Source: Tindallia sp. MSAO_Bac2 (GTDB lineage Bacteria; Bacillota; Clostridia; Peptostreptococcales; Tindalliaceae). From it: a DNA stretch of 57,196 bases. Under the pieces are notes generated by a model. The model was not told where the DNA came from. It searched no databases and saw nothing but the letters and a program-made list of their open reading frames with translations. Positions 33,874-43,169 of this stretch are shown here, one piece after another. Made by a program: the position numbers and the translations under genes. The DNA is taken from the NCBI GenBank assembly GCA_003838145.1, contig QYZZ01000065.1, positions 1 through 57,196 of the forward strand, written 5' to 3'. How positions within the stretch are numbered: the first letter of the stretch is position 1; every line of letters starts with the position of its first letter.

Positions 33874-34614
33874 TTAGTCTTTCATCAACAAAAGGCTTTT
33901 AGGGGAAAAAAATTCAAAATGATATCGTATATAACCTTCCATTAATTGCTGTAGTTGTTTATTTGTTCTTGCAGGCACTTCTATTCTTGCTGCTGATTTA
34001 ATATTATTTTGCAAGTAAAATCGTGCCAGTTTGATTAGATTGGCAGATACCATCACAGAATCTTCAATGTTTCGGTGACATTCCTTACACACAATACCGC
34101 CCTGAGAGCTACTGAAAAAATGTCTGTCTGTCTTTTCATCCGCCCCACAATTTGCACAGACAAGGAAATTAGGCGAATATCCGGCGTGGGTCATTAACTT
34201 CAGTTCAAAAGCTCTTAAGAGGGAAGGCAAGTTAGTCTCTTCACGACACATTAGAGTCAGTGTGTTTCCAAGAAGAGAAAAAACAGATTCATTCCCCTGA
34301 CCTTCTGTAGCTTCTGCCAAAACCAGCTCCACTACATAAGAAGCAGATGTCAGTCTGTTATAATCCTCTCTCAGCGAATAAAAGCTGTGCTGTACTTCCA
34401 CCTGATTAACGGTATACATACTTTTTCCTTTATACAGCAGATACTCTGCATGCACAAAGGGCTGAACTCCGGAAAGCATTTTACTTTTGGGTTTCCTCGA
34501 TCCCTTTGCAACGGCACTAATTTTCCCATATTGCTTACTGTATAAAACCAACAAACTGTCTGACTCACGGTATTTTTGACTCTTTAATACAAAAGCCTGA
34601 GTGTTTACCAGCAT
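33874..34614 (-). CDS. recO: DNA repair protein RecO
   Basis: 246 aa recombination mediator acting with RecF/RecR in loading RecA at gaps. An OB-fold N-terminus (AFVLKSQKYRESDSLLVLYS) is followed by a helical part and a zinc site (CANCGADEK and CKECH, about residues 152-180). GGTGTG precedes the ATG. It follows era by 41 bp, the usual order in Firmicutes. The rib promoter lies just downstream; no terminator was found between. Confidence 0.94.
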   Translation of the reverse strand: MLVNTQAFVLKSQKYRESDSLLVLYSKQYGKISAVAKGSRKPKSKMLSGVQPFVHAEYLLYKGKSMYTVNQVEVQHSFYSLREDYNRLTSASYVVELVLAEATEGQGNESVFSLLGNTLTLMCREETNLPSLLRAFELKLMTHAGYSPNFLVCANCGADEKTDRHFFSSSQGGIVCKECHRNIEDSVMVSANLIKLARFYLQNNIKSAARIEVPARTNKQLQQLMEGYIRYHFEFFSPKSLLLMKD

Positions 34615-34655
34615 ATGCTTTCACACCTTTATTCTTTATCCGATGTTCATTGGCG

Positions 34656-35552
34656 TTAAGAGTCCTGCTTATATCCAAGGTCTTTTAAGATAGTATCCTG
34701 GTCACGCCATCCTTCTTTTATTTTAACCCATAGTTCCAGATGAACCTGGTGGCCCAATAAAGATTCAATATCTTTACGTGCGGCTTTGCCTATTCCTTTT
34801 AGTTTTCTGCCGTTTTTTCCAATGATGATGCCTTTATGGGATTTTTTTTCACAGAAAATTGCTGCCTGTATCTCTGTAAGTTCTTTATCGCCTCGATAAG
34901 ACATTTTTTCCGTTACAACAGCAACGCCGTGAGGTATTTCTTGCTCCAAATACTGTAAGACTTTTTCCCTGATTAGTTCTGCTACCATAACTCTTTCCGG
35001 TTGATCCGTGTATGCTTCTTCCGGAAAGTAATGGGGTCCTTCCGGCAAAAAAGATTCGATCGTTTCAAGCAGCATCTTCATATTTTCGCCTACCGTGGCA
35101 GACACCGGCAGTATACGGCTGAATAAACCTGTTGAATCGTACAGATTAAAGCAAGATTCCAGCTGATCCGGTCCGGATAAGTCCATTTTGTTAATCAGCA
35201 ATACCACGGGGGTTGTGACCTTTTGAAGTTGTTCCATAATGTAACGGTCGCCAGGTCCAATTTTAAATTCAGGCTCTACCAAATACAAAATAACATCTAC
35301 ATCCTGTAATGTATTTAGCGCACTTTGAACCATAAAGTCACCAAGCTTAGAAGAGGGTTTATGAAGGCCTGGTGTATCCACAAAAATAATTTGGCTGTTT
35401 TGGGTGGTCAGAATCCCTCTAACAGTATTTCGAGTCGTTTGTGGTTTTGAAGACATGATGGCTACTTTTTCGCCCACTAATCGGTTCATCAAGGTTGATT
35501 TACCAACATTAGGACGTCCAATCACCGCAACAAACCCTGATTTAAAAGCCAT
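34656..35552 (-). CDS. era: Ribosome-assembly GTPase Era
   Basis: 298 aa. GTPase domain with GRPNVGKST, DTPGLH and NKMD; the C-terminal KH domain (about 205-290) has KGIIIGKNGRKLKGIG for binding the 3' end of 16S rRNA. GAGGAGG precedes ATG 35552, inside the last codons of cdd (11-base overlap). The longer frame to 35588 is not used. Confidence 0.96.
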   Translation of the reverse strand: MAFKSGFVAVIGRPNVGKSTLMNRLVGEKVAIMSSKPQTTRNTVRGILTTQNSQIIFVDTPGLHKPSSKLGDFMVQSALNTLQDVDVILYLVEPEFKIGPGDRYIMEQLQKVTTPVVLLINKMDLSGPDQLESCFNLYDSTGLFSRILPVSATVGENMKMLLETIESFLPEGPHYFPEEAYTDQPERVMVAELIREKVLQYLEQEIPHGVAVVTEKMSYRGDKELTEIQAAIFCEKKSHKGIIIGKNGRKLKGIGKAARKDIESLLGHQVHLELWVKIKEGWRDQDTILKDLGYKQDS

Positions 35553-35967
35553 TTTGATCCTCCTCAGGAGAGTTTTTTCCCAAATCATCTGGGGTAAAGG
35601 AGTGAGGAATTAGTTCTTCAATGGTAAACACCTTATAATCATCGGGGGTTTTAGCCACTATCACTTTTAATTCTCTCCCAAATTCCACAAGTACTTGGCG
35701 ACAAATTCCACAGGGAAAAGTATATTTATTCGGATCACCAGTCACAGCGATGGCTTTAAATTTAGTTTCACCTTCTGATACCGCTTTAAAAACGGCTGTT
35801 CTTTCTGCACAGTTAGTTGCTCCTAAAGAGGCACATTCAACATTGCAACCTGTGTATACTTCTCCGGATACTCCAAGTAATGCTGCTCCAACCATAAACT
35901 CAGAATAAGGCACATATGCATTTTGCCTTACTTTTAGAGCCATTTGTATTAGTTGTTCTTCAGTCAT
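35542..35967 (-). CDS. cdd: Cytidine deaminase
   Basis: 141 aa zinc enzyme deaminating (deoxy)cytidine in pyrimidine salvage. CNVECASLGATNCAERTA has the catalytic Glu and a Cys ligand, and PCGICRQVL the other two cysteines; VPYSEFMVGAAL binds the ribose. GGAAGG precedes ATG 35967. It overlaps era at its 3' end, a common arrangement in Firmicutes. Confidence 0.95.
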   Translation of the reverse strand: MTEEQLIQMALKVRQNAYVPYSEFMVGAALLGVSGEVYTGCNVECASLGATNCAERTAVFKAVSEGETKFKAIAVTGDPNKYTFPCGICRQVLVEFGRELKVIVAKTPDDYKVFTIEELIPHSFTPDDLGKNSPEEDQNGF

Positions 35968-36003
35968 AATAAACTTCCTTCCCAATAATCACGTTTTAAC
36001 ATT

Positions 36004-37119
36004 TTAATGAAATGATATTTCTTTTCCTTTCGGTAAAATTCCTATATATGTTTTGCCCGGATTCATAGTGACTGGTTTACCTGATTTTTTTTCTGCATAT
36101 ACCGTGGGTGATGCGTAATCAGCTTTATGCCACTCGACAGCAATCGCACGTCCTGCGGATATAAAGTAACCGTCACCACTTCCGATAATTGCCACTTCTC
36201 TTCTTCCCGCATCATCACCGGGTATCACATTAATACTTGTAAACTGTATAATCAGATTGGTAAATTCAAGAGGTTTACCAGCTTCTTCATCCATATGCAA
36301 TTCTCCTGAGTGATATTTAGTATATATTTTCGTTTCGAAATCATAATCGAAAGAAGATGTGTAGGAAGCTGAATAGGGTATGGTAATATAATCCGCCCTT
36401 TGGCCCCAGGGAACAGTTTCTTTCGTTGAAAAATTCAGTCCTGATGTAAAGCTTTCCTCCAGTTCTGTTCTTAATCCTCTTCTCTCCCATCCATCTTCCA
36501 GGTGTGCTCTGTTTGTGTATACACTGTGTTCCAACATTCTTGGAATTGACCTGCGCTCCGGATCCCGCCAACACACTATCCCGTCCAGCCATGACAGGCC
36601 ATCCATGTTTGGAGCATTCATTTGACGGATGTAACTATATGCCTGCGGACTTCCTCCGTAGTGCATATAGACCGCATCATGATTAGCTGCCATATCCAGG
36701 TAATAATGTCTGGCACTACGTACAGGACCAATTTTCTCAGAATCATATATATGAAAAACAGCCATTAGCCTAGTTATGTTTCCTTCAGCGAGAGTTTCAT
36801 ATATGATATCTGCCTGGGTAATGCCACTTTGCGGATATGCCGCTGTGCTATTGTTAATTTGTAAAGCAACTGGTCTTTTATTCCCTTTTTCTTCAGGAAT
36901 CCATTGACCGTTAAAGGGACTTTGGACTTTACCTTCCGGTATTGGATTTTCCTCTGCCTCTATCGTTCCTACAGATTCCTCCTCGACAACCACCGACTCA
37001 TCTGCAGAATTCTCTTCTTTTTTTTTGTCCTCCGAGCTGCAACCAGCAATTATCGTCAACAGGAATATGGTAACAAAGCAGCAAACACTTAGTTTTTTGA
37101 ATAGTTCTTTACGGTTCAT
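36004..37119 (-). CDS. DUF3048 (YerB-like) lipoprotein
   Basis: 371 aa. A lipoprotein signal peptide ends in LLTIIAGC (lipobox, Cys27), so the protein is predicted to be anchored outside the membrane. An acidic, low-complexity linker (about 30-60) precedes the two DUF3048 parts: ALQINNSTAAYPQSGITQADI and ETLAEGNITRLMAVFHIYDSE, then VEWHKADYASPTVY near the end. Function unknown. GGAGGAG precedes the ATG. It sits between dgkA and cdd, where Firmicutes usually have these two adjacent. Confidence 0.85.
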   Translation of the reverse strand: MNRKELFKKLSVCCFVTIFLLTIIAGCSSEDKKKEENSADESVVVEEESVGTIEAEENPIPEGKVQSPFNGQWIPEEKGNKRPVALQINNSTAAYPQSGITQADIIYETLAEGNITRLMAVFHIYDSEKIGPVRSARHYYLDMAANHDAVYMHYGGSPQAYSYIRQMNAPNMDGLSWLDGIVCWRDPERRSIPRMLEHSVYTNRAHLEDGWERRGLRTELEESFTSGLNFSTKETVPWGQRADYITIPYSASYTSSFDYDFETKIYTKYHSGELHMDEEAGKPLEFTNLIIQFTSINVIPGDDAGRREVAIIGSGDGYFISAGRAIAVEWHKADYASPTVYAEKKSGKPVTMNPGKTYIGILPKGKEISFH

Positions 37120-37154
37120 GATAGCTCCTCCTTCAGTTAACCTTGATGCATATA

Positions 37155-37853
37155 TTATAACAAAAGCTGAAATAACAGTGTCGTTAGAATAACACCCAGC
37201 AGAGCTCCAGCCAGAACTTCCAAGAAATTATGAATTTTTCCCTCGATCCGACTTTGAGATACCAGCAAAGCCAAAAAAAATGAGAGAACACTTGCCAGTA
37301 TATTTACAGTGATTAGGCTGATAGCCGTCGCTGCAGAAAAAGCCAGCGTAGCGTGACCACTTGGCATTCCACCAGAAAGCGGAGTTCCTCTCCCTACGTA
37401 TACCTTAATCCCTATCGTAATGGCCATCACAATGATAAGGACTATAAAGGTTATATGTATGTCAGATTCACGCACCACCAGCAGAACTTGTTGCGAGGCA
37501 GTATTAAGGTGGGAAGCAAAAAGAAGGTAGCCAATTACCACCGCATTTACCGACGTAATTAAGACAGCCCCTGCAGCTACATTTTTTGCAATTTTCGCAA
37601 AAATATTGTACTGGTCTGTCATTAGGTCGATAGCGGCTTCTATGGCCGTATTGATCATTTCCGCAGCAATAACCATCGTGATAGTGACAAATAAAATCAT
37701 CATTTCCCATCGGTTCAACCTAAAAAACAGACTCATTAGAAGCACCAATACAGAAAGGATAACATGTATTCTCATATTTCTCTGTGTTCTCAACGTGTAG
37801 ATGATTCCCTGAAATGCATAGTTAAAACTGTTAATCAGTTTTTGTGCTTTCAT
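37155..37853 (-). CDS. dgkA: DgkA-type lipid kinase fused to a PAP2 phosphatase domain
   Basis: 232 aa fusion. Residues 1-115 are the trimeric DgkA fold with EMINTAIEAAIDL, in Gram-positives an undecaprenol kinase. Residues about 125-232 carry phosphatidic-acid-phosphatase-2 motifs: KVYVGRGTPL, PSGHATLAFS and SQSRIEGKIHNFLEVLAG (Asp of the usual third motif replaced by Glu). One polypeptide may thus hold kinase and phosphatase for the same polyprenyl lipid. GGAGG precedes the ATG. It follows ybeY by 18 bp. Confidence 0.88.
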   Translation of the reverse strand: MKAQKLINSFNYAFQGIIYTLRTQRNMRIHVILSVLVLLMSLFFRLNRWEMMILFVTITMVIAAEMINTAIEAAIDLMTDQYNIFAKIAKNVAAGAVLITSVNAVVIGYLLFASHLNTASQQVLLVVRESDIHITFIVLIIVMAITIGIKVYVGRGTPLSGGMPSGHATLAFSAATAISLITVNILASVLSFFLALLVSQSRIEGKIHNFLEVLAGALLGVILTTLLFQLLL

Positions 37854-37871
37854 GTTTAAACCTCCGGCCAG

Positions 37872-38327
37872 TTATTCAGCAAGGTTCATTAGGGTCATCA
37901 CCTGCTCTTCTTTCAGGCGCATTATCTCCTTGCTCTCATCATCTAAATGGTTGTATCCCATTAAATGAAAAACACTGTGTACCACCAGATAGATCATTTC
38001 ACGCTTAACTCCATGGCCAAATTCCCGGGCCTGCTTAAGCATTTTTTCCGTTGAAATAACGATGTCTCCCAACAGTTTTTCTTCTACCGCAGGATCATCA
38101 AAAGACATTGGAAAAGACAGAACATCCGTCGGCTCATTTTTCCCACGATATTGCCTGTTCAGTTGCTGAATTTCATCATTATTTACAAAAGAGATACTCA
38201 CCTGGTAGGTTTCAGGATATTTTTCCAGCTGATAACAAGATGCAACAGCTTTTTCAATCAGCTCAATTTCCTGCTTTGTGAAATCAAATATATCTTGCCT
38301 GTTATCAATATCAATTACAATATTCAT
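37872..38327 (-). CDS. ybeY: Endoribonuclease YbeY
   Basis: 151 aa zinc protein for 16S rRNA 3'-end maturation and ribosome quality control. The metal motif HSVFHLMGYNH is intact (Asn for the common Asp before the third His), with LNRQYRGKNEPTDVLSFP in the core. GGCAGGA precedes the ATG, which lies immediately after the pgpH stop. Confidence 0.95.
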   Translation of the reverse strand: MNIVIDIDNRQDIFDFTKQEIELIEKAVASCYQLEKYPETYQVSISFVNNDEIQQLNRQYRGKNEPTDVLSFPMSFDDPAVEEKLLGDIVISTEKMLKQAREFGHGVKREMIYLVVHSVFHLMGYNHLDDESKEIMRLKEEQVMTLMNLAE

Positions 38328-38328
38328 G

Positions 38329-40470
38329 CTATTTCCTGCCTTTCAATTCTTTCAGATCAACTTCAGGATACTTGATTCTCTCATGCATGATTCCGGCCAG
38401 CATTTGTGCAAAGACCTGTCTGATTTCTTTCAATTCAGTCAGCGTTAACTGGCTATCTTCCAATTGTCCGTCGTCGAGTTTGGTTTGTATTATCTTTTTC
38501 ACAATCTGTTCAATTTTGTCCCGGTTTGGACTTTCAAGACTTCTGACAGCTGCTTCTGCTGAGTCAGCCAGCATCAGGACCGCTGTTTCACGTGTTTGCG
38601 GTACAGGTCCCTGATACCTATACATCATCTCATCTATCATTTTAGGGTCGCCATATTCCTGCTTTGCTTTATGATAAAAATAGGCAGCAAGCGTTGTTCC
38701 ATGATGTTCTTTAATAAATGCAATTATTTCCTGAGGCAGCTTGTTTTTTTCGGCGATTTCCACCCCGTCTTTGGTATGTCCCGTTATAATTAAAGCACTT
38801 AATGATGGTGCCAGCTTATCATGTGGATTTTCTGTCATAAATTGATTTTCTTTAAAAAAGTATGGTCGCTTGACTTTTCCAATATCATGATAAAAAGCCC
38901 CGACCCTTACCAGTAGTCCATCTCCACCAATGGCGTTCACGGCAGCTTCAGCCAGATTTCCCACCACAATACTGTGGTGATAGGTACCAGGTGCTTCCAT
39001 CAGTAATTTTTTCAGCAAAGGGTGTGATGGATTCGAAAGTTCAATTAGCTTTACTGATGTTAAAATCGAAAAGCTGTATTCCCAAAACGGCAATGTTCCA
39101 ATTGCTAAAACAGCACAAAGAACACCGTTGAACATTCCCATTCCGGCATCCTGAAGTACATGCAAAGTCTGATGGTTGCCAATCAGGCCAAAGCTGATAA
39201 TGATAACAACATTCGACACTCCCACTACCAGACCGGAAAAAAATATTTTCCCCCGTTGCTTGGTGTTAATCATGCTTAAAACACCAGCAGTTCCACCTAT
39301 CAATCCCATAACCAGTAGCAACAGGTCGTTTCCTGCCATTATGGCGACCAATATGCTAAGAATGGCATTAGTAATTAATGCTAATCTTCCTTCCAGCAGT
39401 AAGGCCAATAACATTGCACCTGTAGCAAGTGGTATTAAATAGATAGATAAGATGCTTATAGGTTTGGCAGAAATCAAAACCAATAGCATGATAAGAATCA
39501 ATAAAAACAATCTTTTCGTTTTATAGAAATAATCCGGATGAAAAAGCCAAATATATCCGGTCAACACAGCCATAGCCAGAAGTATGACTGCAGATATCCC
39601 GGCATACAACCTAAGGTCCGGTGTAAACTCACTTTCAATCAGTCCTAATTCTTTCATAATCGAAAAAGTCTCAGCTGTAATTCTTTCACCCTGCTCTGCT
39701 AAGGTGTCCCCCCTGCGAATCACTACAGGATCCACCGCTTCTCTAGCTTCTTCCCGTAGCTGATCTGTTGCTTCCACATCCATAAACTGGTTTGGTCTAA
39801 TCGTTGCATTAATAACAGCAATTGCCGACTCTTTAAGCTCTTCATCTAGTTCTGTCAGAGAATGAAAAAACTCTCTAATCTCACTCTTTTCTTCCTGTAG
39901 TTCCGCAACCTTGATTCCATCATTCATACGTTGTGCAACAATTTCAGATAAGTAGTTTTCTATGTTTTTAAGTCGTTCTTCTGAAGCTTGTAGCAGCACC
40001 TCTAAGTGAACTCCCGTTATTCCAAGGTTATTGTCTTCCATTTCGGTCATTTGCTCATCTATCGAAGCTTCTTCATTGTCTTTCACGTCATAGAGCTTAT
40101 CAAAAAATTCATCTATATCGTTTTTCACTTCATTAAAAACAGCTGAATCCGTTCGGTAAACAGAAGATATTTCATTTACAGCTTCTTCTCTTAATCTTTC
40201 CGTTGTATAATCGTCTACAATCATGCGAGGCGAAACAATATCTTCCGGTGCAAACTGTCCTGCGCGCAAATCGTATTTGGCTGGCTGGAGGCTGACCAGC
40301 ATTAAATAGAAAGTTACAACAAAAAACAACAATCCAAGTGCAATGTATTGCCAGGTCAACTTTCGTGAAAGCAACGTTTTTTCTTCATGCGCTGAAAGTT
40401 TCTTTTTTTCTGATATTCTCTTTTTCTGCATACGGATTCTTCGTTGGTTTAACCGATCAAGAATTCCCAT
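38329..40470 (-). CDS. pgpH: Membrane HD-domain cyclic-di-AMP phosphodiesterase, PgpH type
   Basis: 713 aa. One N-terminal membrane helix (about 35-55), a long extracytoplasmic 7TMR-HDED domain (about 60-280), seven membrane helices (about 285-475) and a cytosolic HD domain with HHSIVVGNLAEAA, YHDIGKVKRPYFF and a TGHTKDGVE segment. PgpH enzymes hydrolyse c-di-AMP to pApA. GGAGG precedes ATG 40470. Order phoH-pgpH-ybeY is conserved in Firmicutes. Confidence 0.93.
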   Translation of the reverse strand: MGILDRLNQRRIRMQKKRISEKKKLSAHEEKTLLSRKLTWQYIALGLLFFVVTFYLMLVSLQPAKYDLRAGQFAPEDIVSPRMIVDDYTTERLREEAVNEISSVYRTDSAVFNEVKNDIDEFFDKLYDVKDNEEASIDEQMTEMEDNNLGITGVHLEVLLQASEERLKNIENYLSEIVAQRMNDGIKVAELQEEKSEIREFFHSLTELDEELKESAIAVINATIRPNQFMDVEATDQLREEAREAVDPVVIRRGDTLAEQGERITAETFSIMKELGLIESEFTPDLRLYAGISAVILLAMAVLTGYIWLFHPDYFYKTKRLFLLILIMLLVLISAKPISILSIYLIPLATGAMLLALLLEGRLALITNAILSILVAIMAGNDLLLLVMGLIGGTAGVLSMINTKQRGKIFFSGLVVGVSNVVIIISFGLIGNHQTLHVLQDAGMGMFNGVLCAVLAIGTLPFWEYSFSILTSVKLIELSNPSHPLLKKLLMEAPGTYHHSIVVGNLAEAAVNAIGGDGLLVRVGAFYHDIGKVKRPYFFKENQFMTENPHDKLAPSLSALIITGHTKDGVEIAEKNKLPQEIIAFIKEHHGTTLAAYFYHKAKQEYGDPKMIDEMMYRYQGPVPQTRETAVLMLADSAEAAVRSLESPNRDKIEQIVKKIIQTKLDDGQLEDSQLTLTELKEIRQVFAQMLAGIMHERIKYPEVDLKELKGRK

Positions 40471-40501
40471 AGGAACCTCCACTCAGACAATAAATTAATG
40501 A

Positions 40502-41458
40502 CTACTTAATTTTTTCATATGCGTTAATAATTTTTTGAACCAGAGAGTGCCTTACAACATCTTCCTGAGTAAGGTAAACTCTTCCAATTTCAGGAATGTC
40601 TTTAAGTACTTCCAGAGCATGTACCAAACCCGACGATTTGCCGCGAGGCAGATCAATCTGGGTTATATCTCCAGTAACGACAGCTTTTGACCCTACACCC
40701 ATTCTTGTAAGGAACATTTTCATTTGCTCTTCCGTAGTATTCTGTGCTTCATCCAGGATAACAAAAGAATAATCCAGAGTTCTTCCCCGCATATAAGCAA
40801 GAGGTGCTACCTCAATCAGGCCCCTTTCCATATATTTTTGAAATTTTTCAAAACCGAGGATATCAAAAAGGGAATCATAAAGAGGTCGTAGATATGGATC
40901 TACTTTTTCTTTTAAATCTCCAGGCAGAAAACCAAGACTTTCACCTGCTTCAATGGCTGGCCTTGTCAGAACAATTTTATTAACTTCTTTTTGACCAAAA
41001 GCCTTAACAGCCATTGCAACTGCTAAATATGTCTTGCCGGTTCCTGCAGGACCAATTCCAAAGGTTAAATCTTTTTCTTCCATAACAGCCACATAGTGAG
41101 ACTGCCCGGCCGTTTTCGGTTTAATTGTTTTTCCTTTTGCTGTCATATATATTGGTTCACTCACAAATTTCTGGACAGTTCCGGCTTTACCCCGGAGCAA
41201 TTGCTGAATAAAGTATTCGACTTTCTGTGGACCAATTTCGCCATTTTTATTCTTTTCTTCCATCATAAGCTTTAGTAAGTCCTCCGTCAGCTCAACCTTT
41301 GCAGCTTCCCCTGAAAGCACTATCTCATCGTCTCTGTTAACCAAATCCACACCCAGGTCTTTTTTTATCATTTGTGCATGCTGGTCACCGGATCCAAATA
41401 GCTCTCGGATCAGGATTGCATCATTTACTTGTATGGATTTCCAGGTTAATTGTGTCAA
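40502..41458 (-). CDS. phoH: PhoH-like ATPase
   Basis: 318 aa. The P-loop is GPAGTGKTYLA, Walker B is VILDEAQN, and TRPAIEAGESLGFLPG is the family signature. PhoH proteins are predicted RNA-related ATPases of uncertain role. The start is TTG at 41458, 7 bases after GGAGG. A good TATAAT lies about 45 bases upstream with a poor -35. It opens the phoH-pgpH-ybeY-dgkA transcript. Confidence 0.93.
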   Translation of the reverse strand: MTQLTWKSIQVNDAILIRELFGSGDQHAQMIKKDLGVDLVNRDDEIVLSGEAAKVELTEDLLKLMMEEKNKNGEIGPQKVEYFIQQLLRGKAGTVQKFVSEPIYMTAKGKTIKPKTAGQSHYVAVMEEKDLTFGIGPAGTGKTYLAVAMAVKAFGQKEVNKIVLTRPAIEAGESLGFLPGDLKEKVDPYLRPLYDSLFDILGFEKFQKYMERGLIEVAPLAYMRGRTLDYSFVILDEAQNTTEEQMKMFLTRMGVGSKAVVTGDITQIDLPRGKSSGLVHALEVLKDIPEIGRVYLTQEDVVRHSLVQKIINAYEKIK

Positions 41459-41577
41459 GTAAAAACCTCCATTTCAATCTTTAAGGAATAATCACATTCT
41501 TAGCTCATTATACCTTATAATTGTGTCTCACTCCACAGTTTTCTATTTCCGCTTATAAGTGACATGTTTTAAAGAGG

Positions 41578-41607
41578 AAAGGAGCGCAACTTGCCATGCG
41601 CTCCTTT
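41578..41607 (-). terminator. Terminator of the nfeD-floA operon
   Basis: 11-bp arms AAAGGAGCGCA / TGCGCTCCTTT with an 8-base loop; on the minus strand TTTCCTCTTT follows. It lies 15 bases after the stop of the last gene. It may work in both directions. Confidence 0.75.
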
Positions 41608-41621
41608 TACATTTCCGAACA

Positions 41622-42149
41622 TTAGTGCCGTCCTTTTGGCTTACCAAGAATCTCTGAGAAAATAACTCCATTAAATACAGTTTTTGAATTTATTTCAAGA
41701 CTCCTGGGCTTAGCTTCATCTTTGATTTCATCCGTATATATCGGACTATTTTGCTTTGTTTCTTCTGTAGGTTCCCGTACTTCTTTTCGTCTGCCAGCCT
41801 TTTTTCTGTCAACTGATTTATTATGTGCTTTCATATCCGATGGTTGTGTTGACTTTAGGCTTTTCTCAGTATTTTCTACATCTTGCTTTTTCTGTTCGGC
41901 TTTATCCATTCCATATTCAAGCTCTAGCTCACTTTGCATTTCCCTGAATATGTCTTGCAAGGATTTTTTACCTTTATTCCTTGAAGGTTCTTTGGTCATT
42001 GTTTGAGCTGTGGTGTTTTTAGGCTCCTGTTGTTGGGTCCTTGCTGTTTTCTGTTGTTTTTTCCGCTGTTGCTGCGCCTGTTTTCGCTTATTAGACAGTG
42101 ATGTCAGCGCAATCAAAACAACAAAAATGAGGATGCTTTCTATTTGCAT
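41622..42149 (-). CDS. Membrane-anchored charged protein downstream of floA
   Basis: 175 aa. One N-terminal membrane helix (about 2-18) is followed by a long, low-complexity hydrophilic region rich in K, Q and E (about 20-145) and an ordered-looking tail with VFNGVIFSEILGKPK. The tail resembles a short conserved end in other clostridial proteins. AGGAAG precedes the ATG, 12 bp after floA, so it belongs to the nfeD-floA operon and may act in the same membrane domain. No known family. Confidence 0.6.
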   Translation of the reverse strand: MQIESILIFVVLIALTSLSNKRKQAQQQRKKQQKTARTQQQEPKNTTAQTMTKEPSRNKGKKSLQDIFREMQSELELEYGMDKAEQKKQDVENTEKSLKSTQPSDMKAHNKSVDRKKAGRRKEVREPTEETKQNSPIYTDEIKDEAKPRSLEINSKTVFNGVIFSEILGKPKGRH

Positions 42150-42161
42150 ACCATCACTTCC

Positions 42162-43157
42162 TTATTTATCCGATTGTTCACTGGGGCCCTGATTAATCTT
42201 CGAAATAGCATTTCTCATTTCTGTATCAGACATAACATTTTTCATATTGTAGTAGTCCATTACACCCAGATTACCATCTTTCAATGCCTGAGATAATGCT
42301 TTTGGCACTTCTGCCTCTGCTTCAACAACTTTAGCACGCATTTCTTCTACAGCAGCTTTCATTTCCTGTTCTTTCGCTACAGCCATCGCTCTTCTCTCTT
42401 CTGCTTTAGCCTGTGCAATTCGCTTATCAGCATCTGCCTGGTCAGTTTGTAATTGAGCTCCAATGTTTCGTCCAATATCAATATCAGCGATATCAATAGA
42501 CAGTATTTCAAAGGCCGTTCCAGCATCAAGACCTTTTGTCAAAACGGTTCTGGATATCAAATCAGGGTTTTCCAAAACAGCTTTATGTGTTTCAGCAGAT
42601 CCAACTGTAGTAACAATTCCTTCTCCTACACGGGCGATTATTGTTTCTTCACCGGCACCACCCACAAGTCGTTCTATATTTGCCCTAACTGTAACTCTTG
42701 CTTTTACCATTACTTCTATTCCATTTTTTGCCACAGCAGCTATTTTGGGTGTTTCAATAACTTTTGGATTTACACTGACCTGAACCGCCTGCAACACATC
42801 TCTACCTGCCAGGTCAATGGCGGCAGCACGTTCAAAAACAAGGTTTATTTCAGCTCTTTGTGCTGCAATAAGAGCATCTACAACCCTATTCACATCACCT
42901 CCAGCCAAAAAATGTGCCTCGAGTTTGTCCGAATTTAAATCCAATCCTGCTTTTGTTGCTTTAATAAGTGGATTAACAATATTTGATGGTTTTACTCTTC
43001 TGAAACGCATTCCCACCAGTGTGAATATACCAATCCGGACTCCAGAAAACATTGCAGTTATCCAAAGGCCAATTGGGAAAAAGCTCAGAAACACACTCAA
43101 CATTACCAAAACAACTGCTAAAATTACAATTAAACCAATGAGACTTTCAATAGGCAT
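42162..43157 (-). CDS. floA: Flotillin-like protein FloA
   Basis: 331 aa, an SPFH-type scaffold of bacterial functional membrane microdomains. A hairpin-like hydrophobic N-terminus (about 5-45) is followed by the FloA-specific core ([22 protein letters not shown] is near residue 70) and an alanine/glutamate-rich coiled coil (about 235-295). GGAGG precedes ATG 43157; the TTG two codons earlier is less suited. It follows nfeD by 12 bp. Confidence 0.95.
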   Translation of the reverse strand: MPIESLIGLIVILAVVLVMLSVFLSFFPIGLWITAMFSGVRIGIFTLVGMRFRRVKPSNIVNPLIKATKAGLDLNSDKLEAHFLAGGDVNRVVDALIAAQRAEINLVFERAAAIDLAGRDVLQAVQVSVNPKVIETPKIAAVAKNGIEVMVKARVTVRANIERLVGGAGEETIIARVGEGIVTTVGSAETHKAVLENPDLISRTVLTKGLDAGTAFEILSIDIADIDIGRNIGAQLQTDQADADKRIAQAKAEERRAMAVAKEQEMKAAVEEMRAKVVEAEAEVPKALSQALKDGNLGVMDYYNMKNVMSDTEMRNAISKINQGPSEQSDK

Positions 43158-43169
43158 AAACAATTCCTC

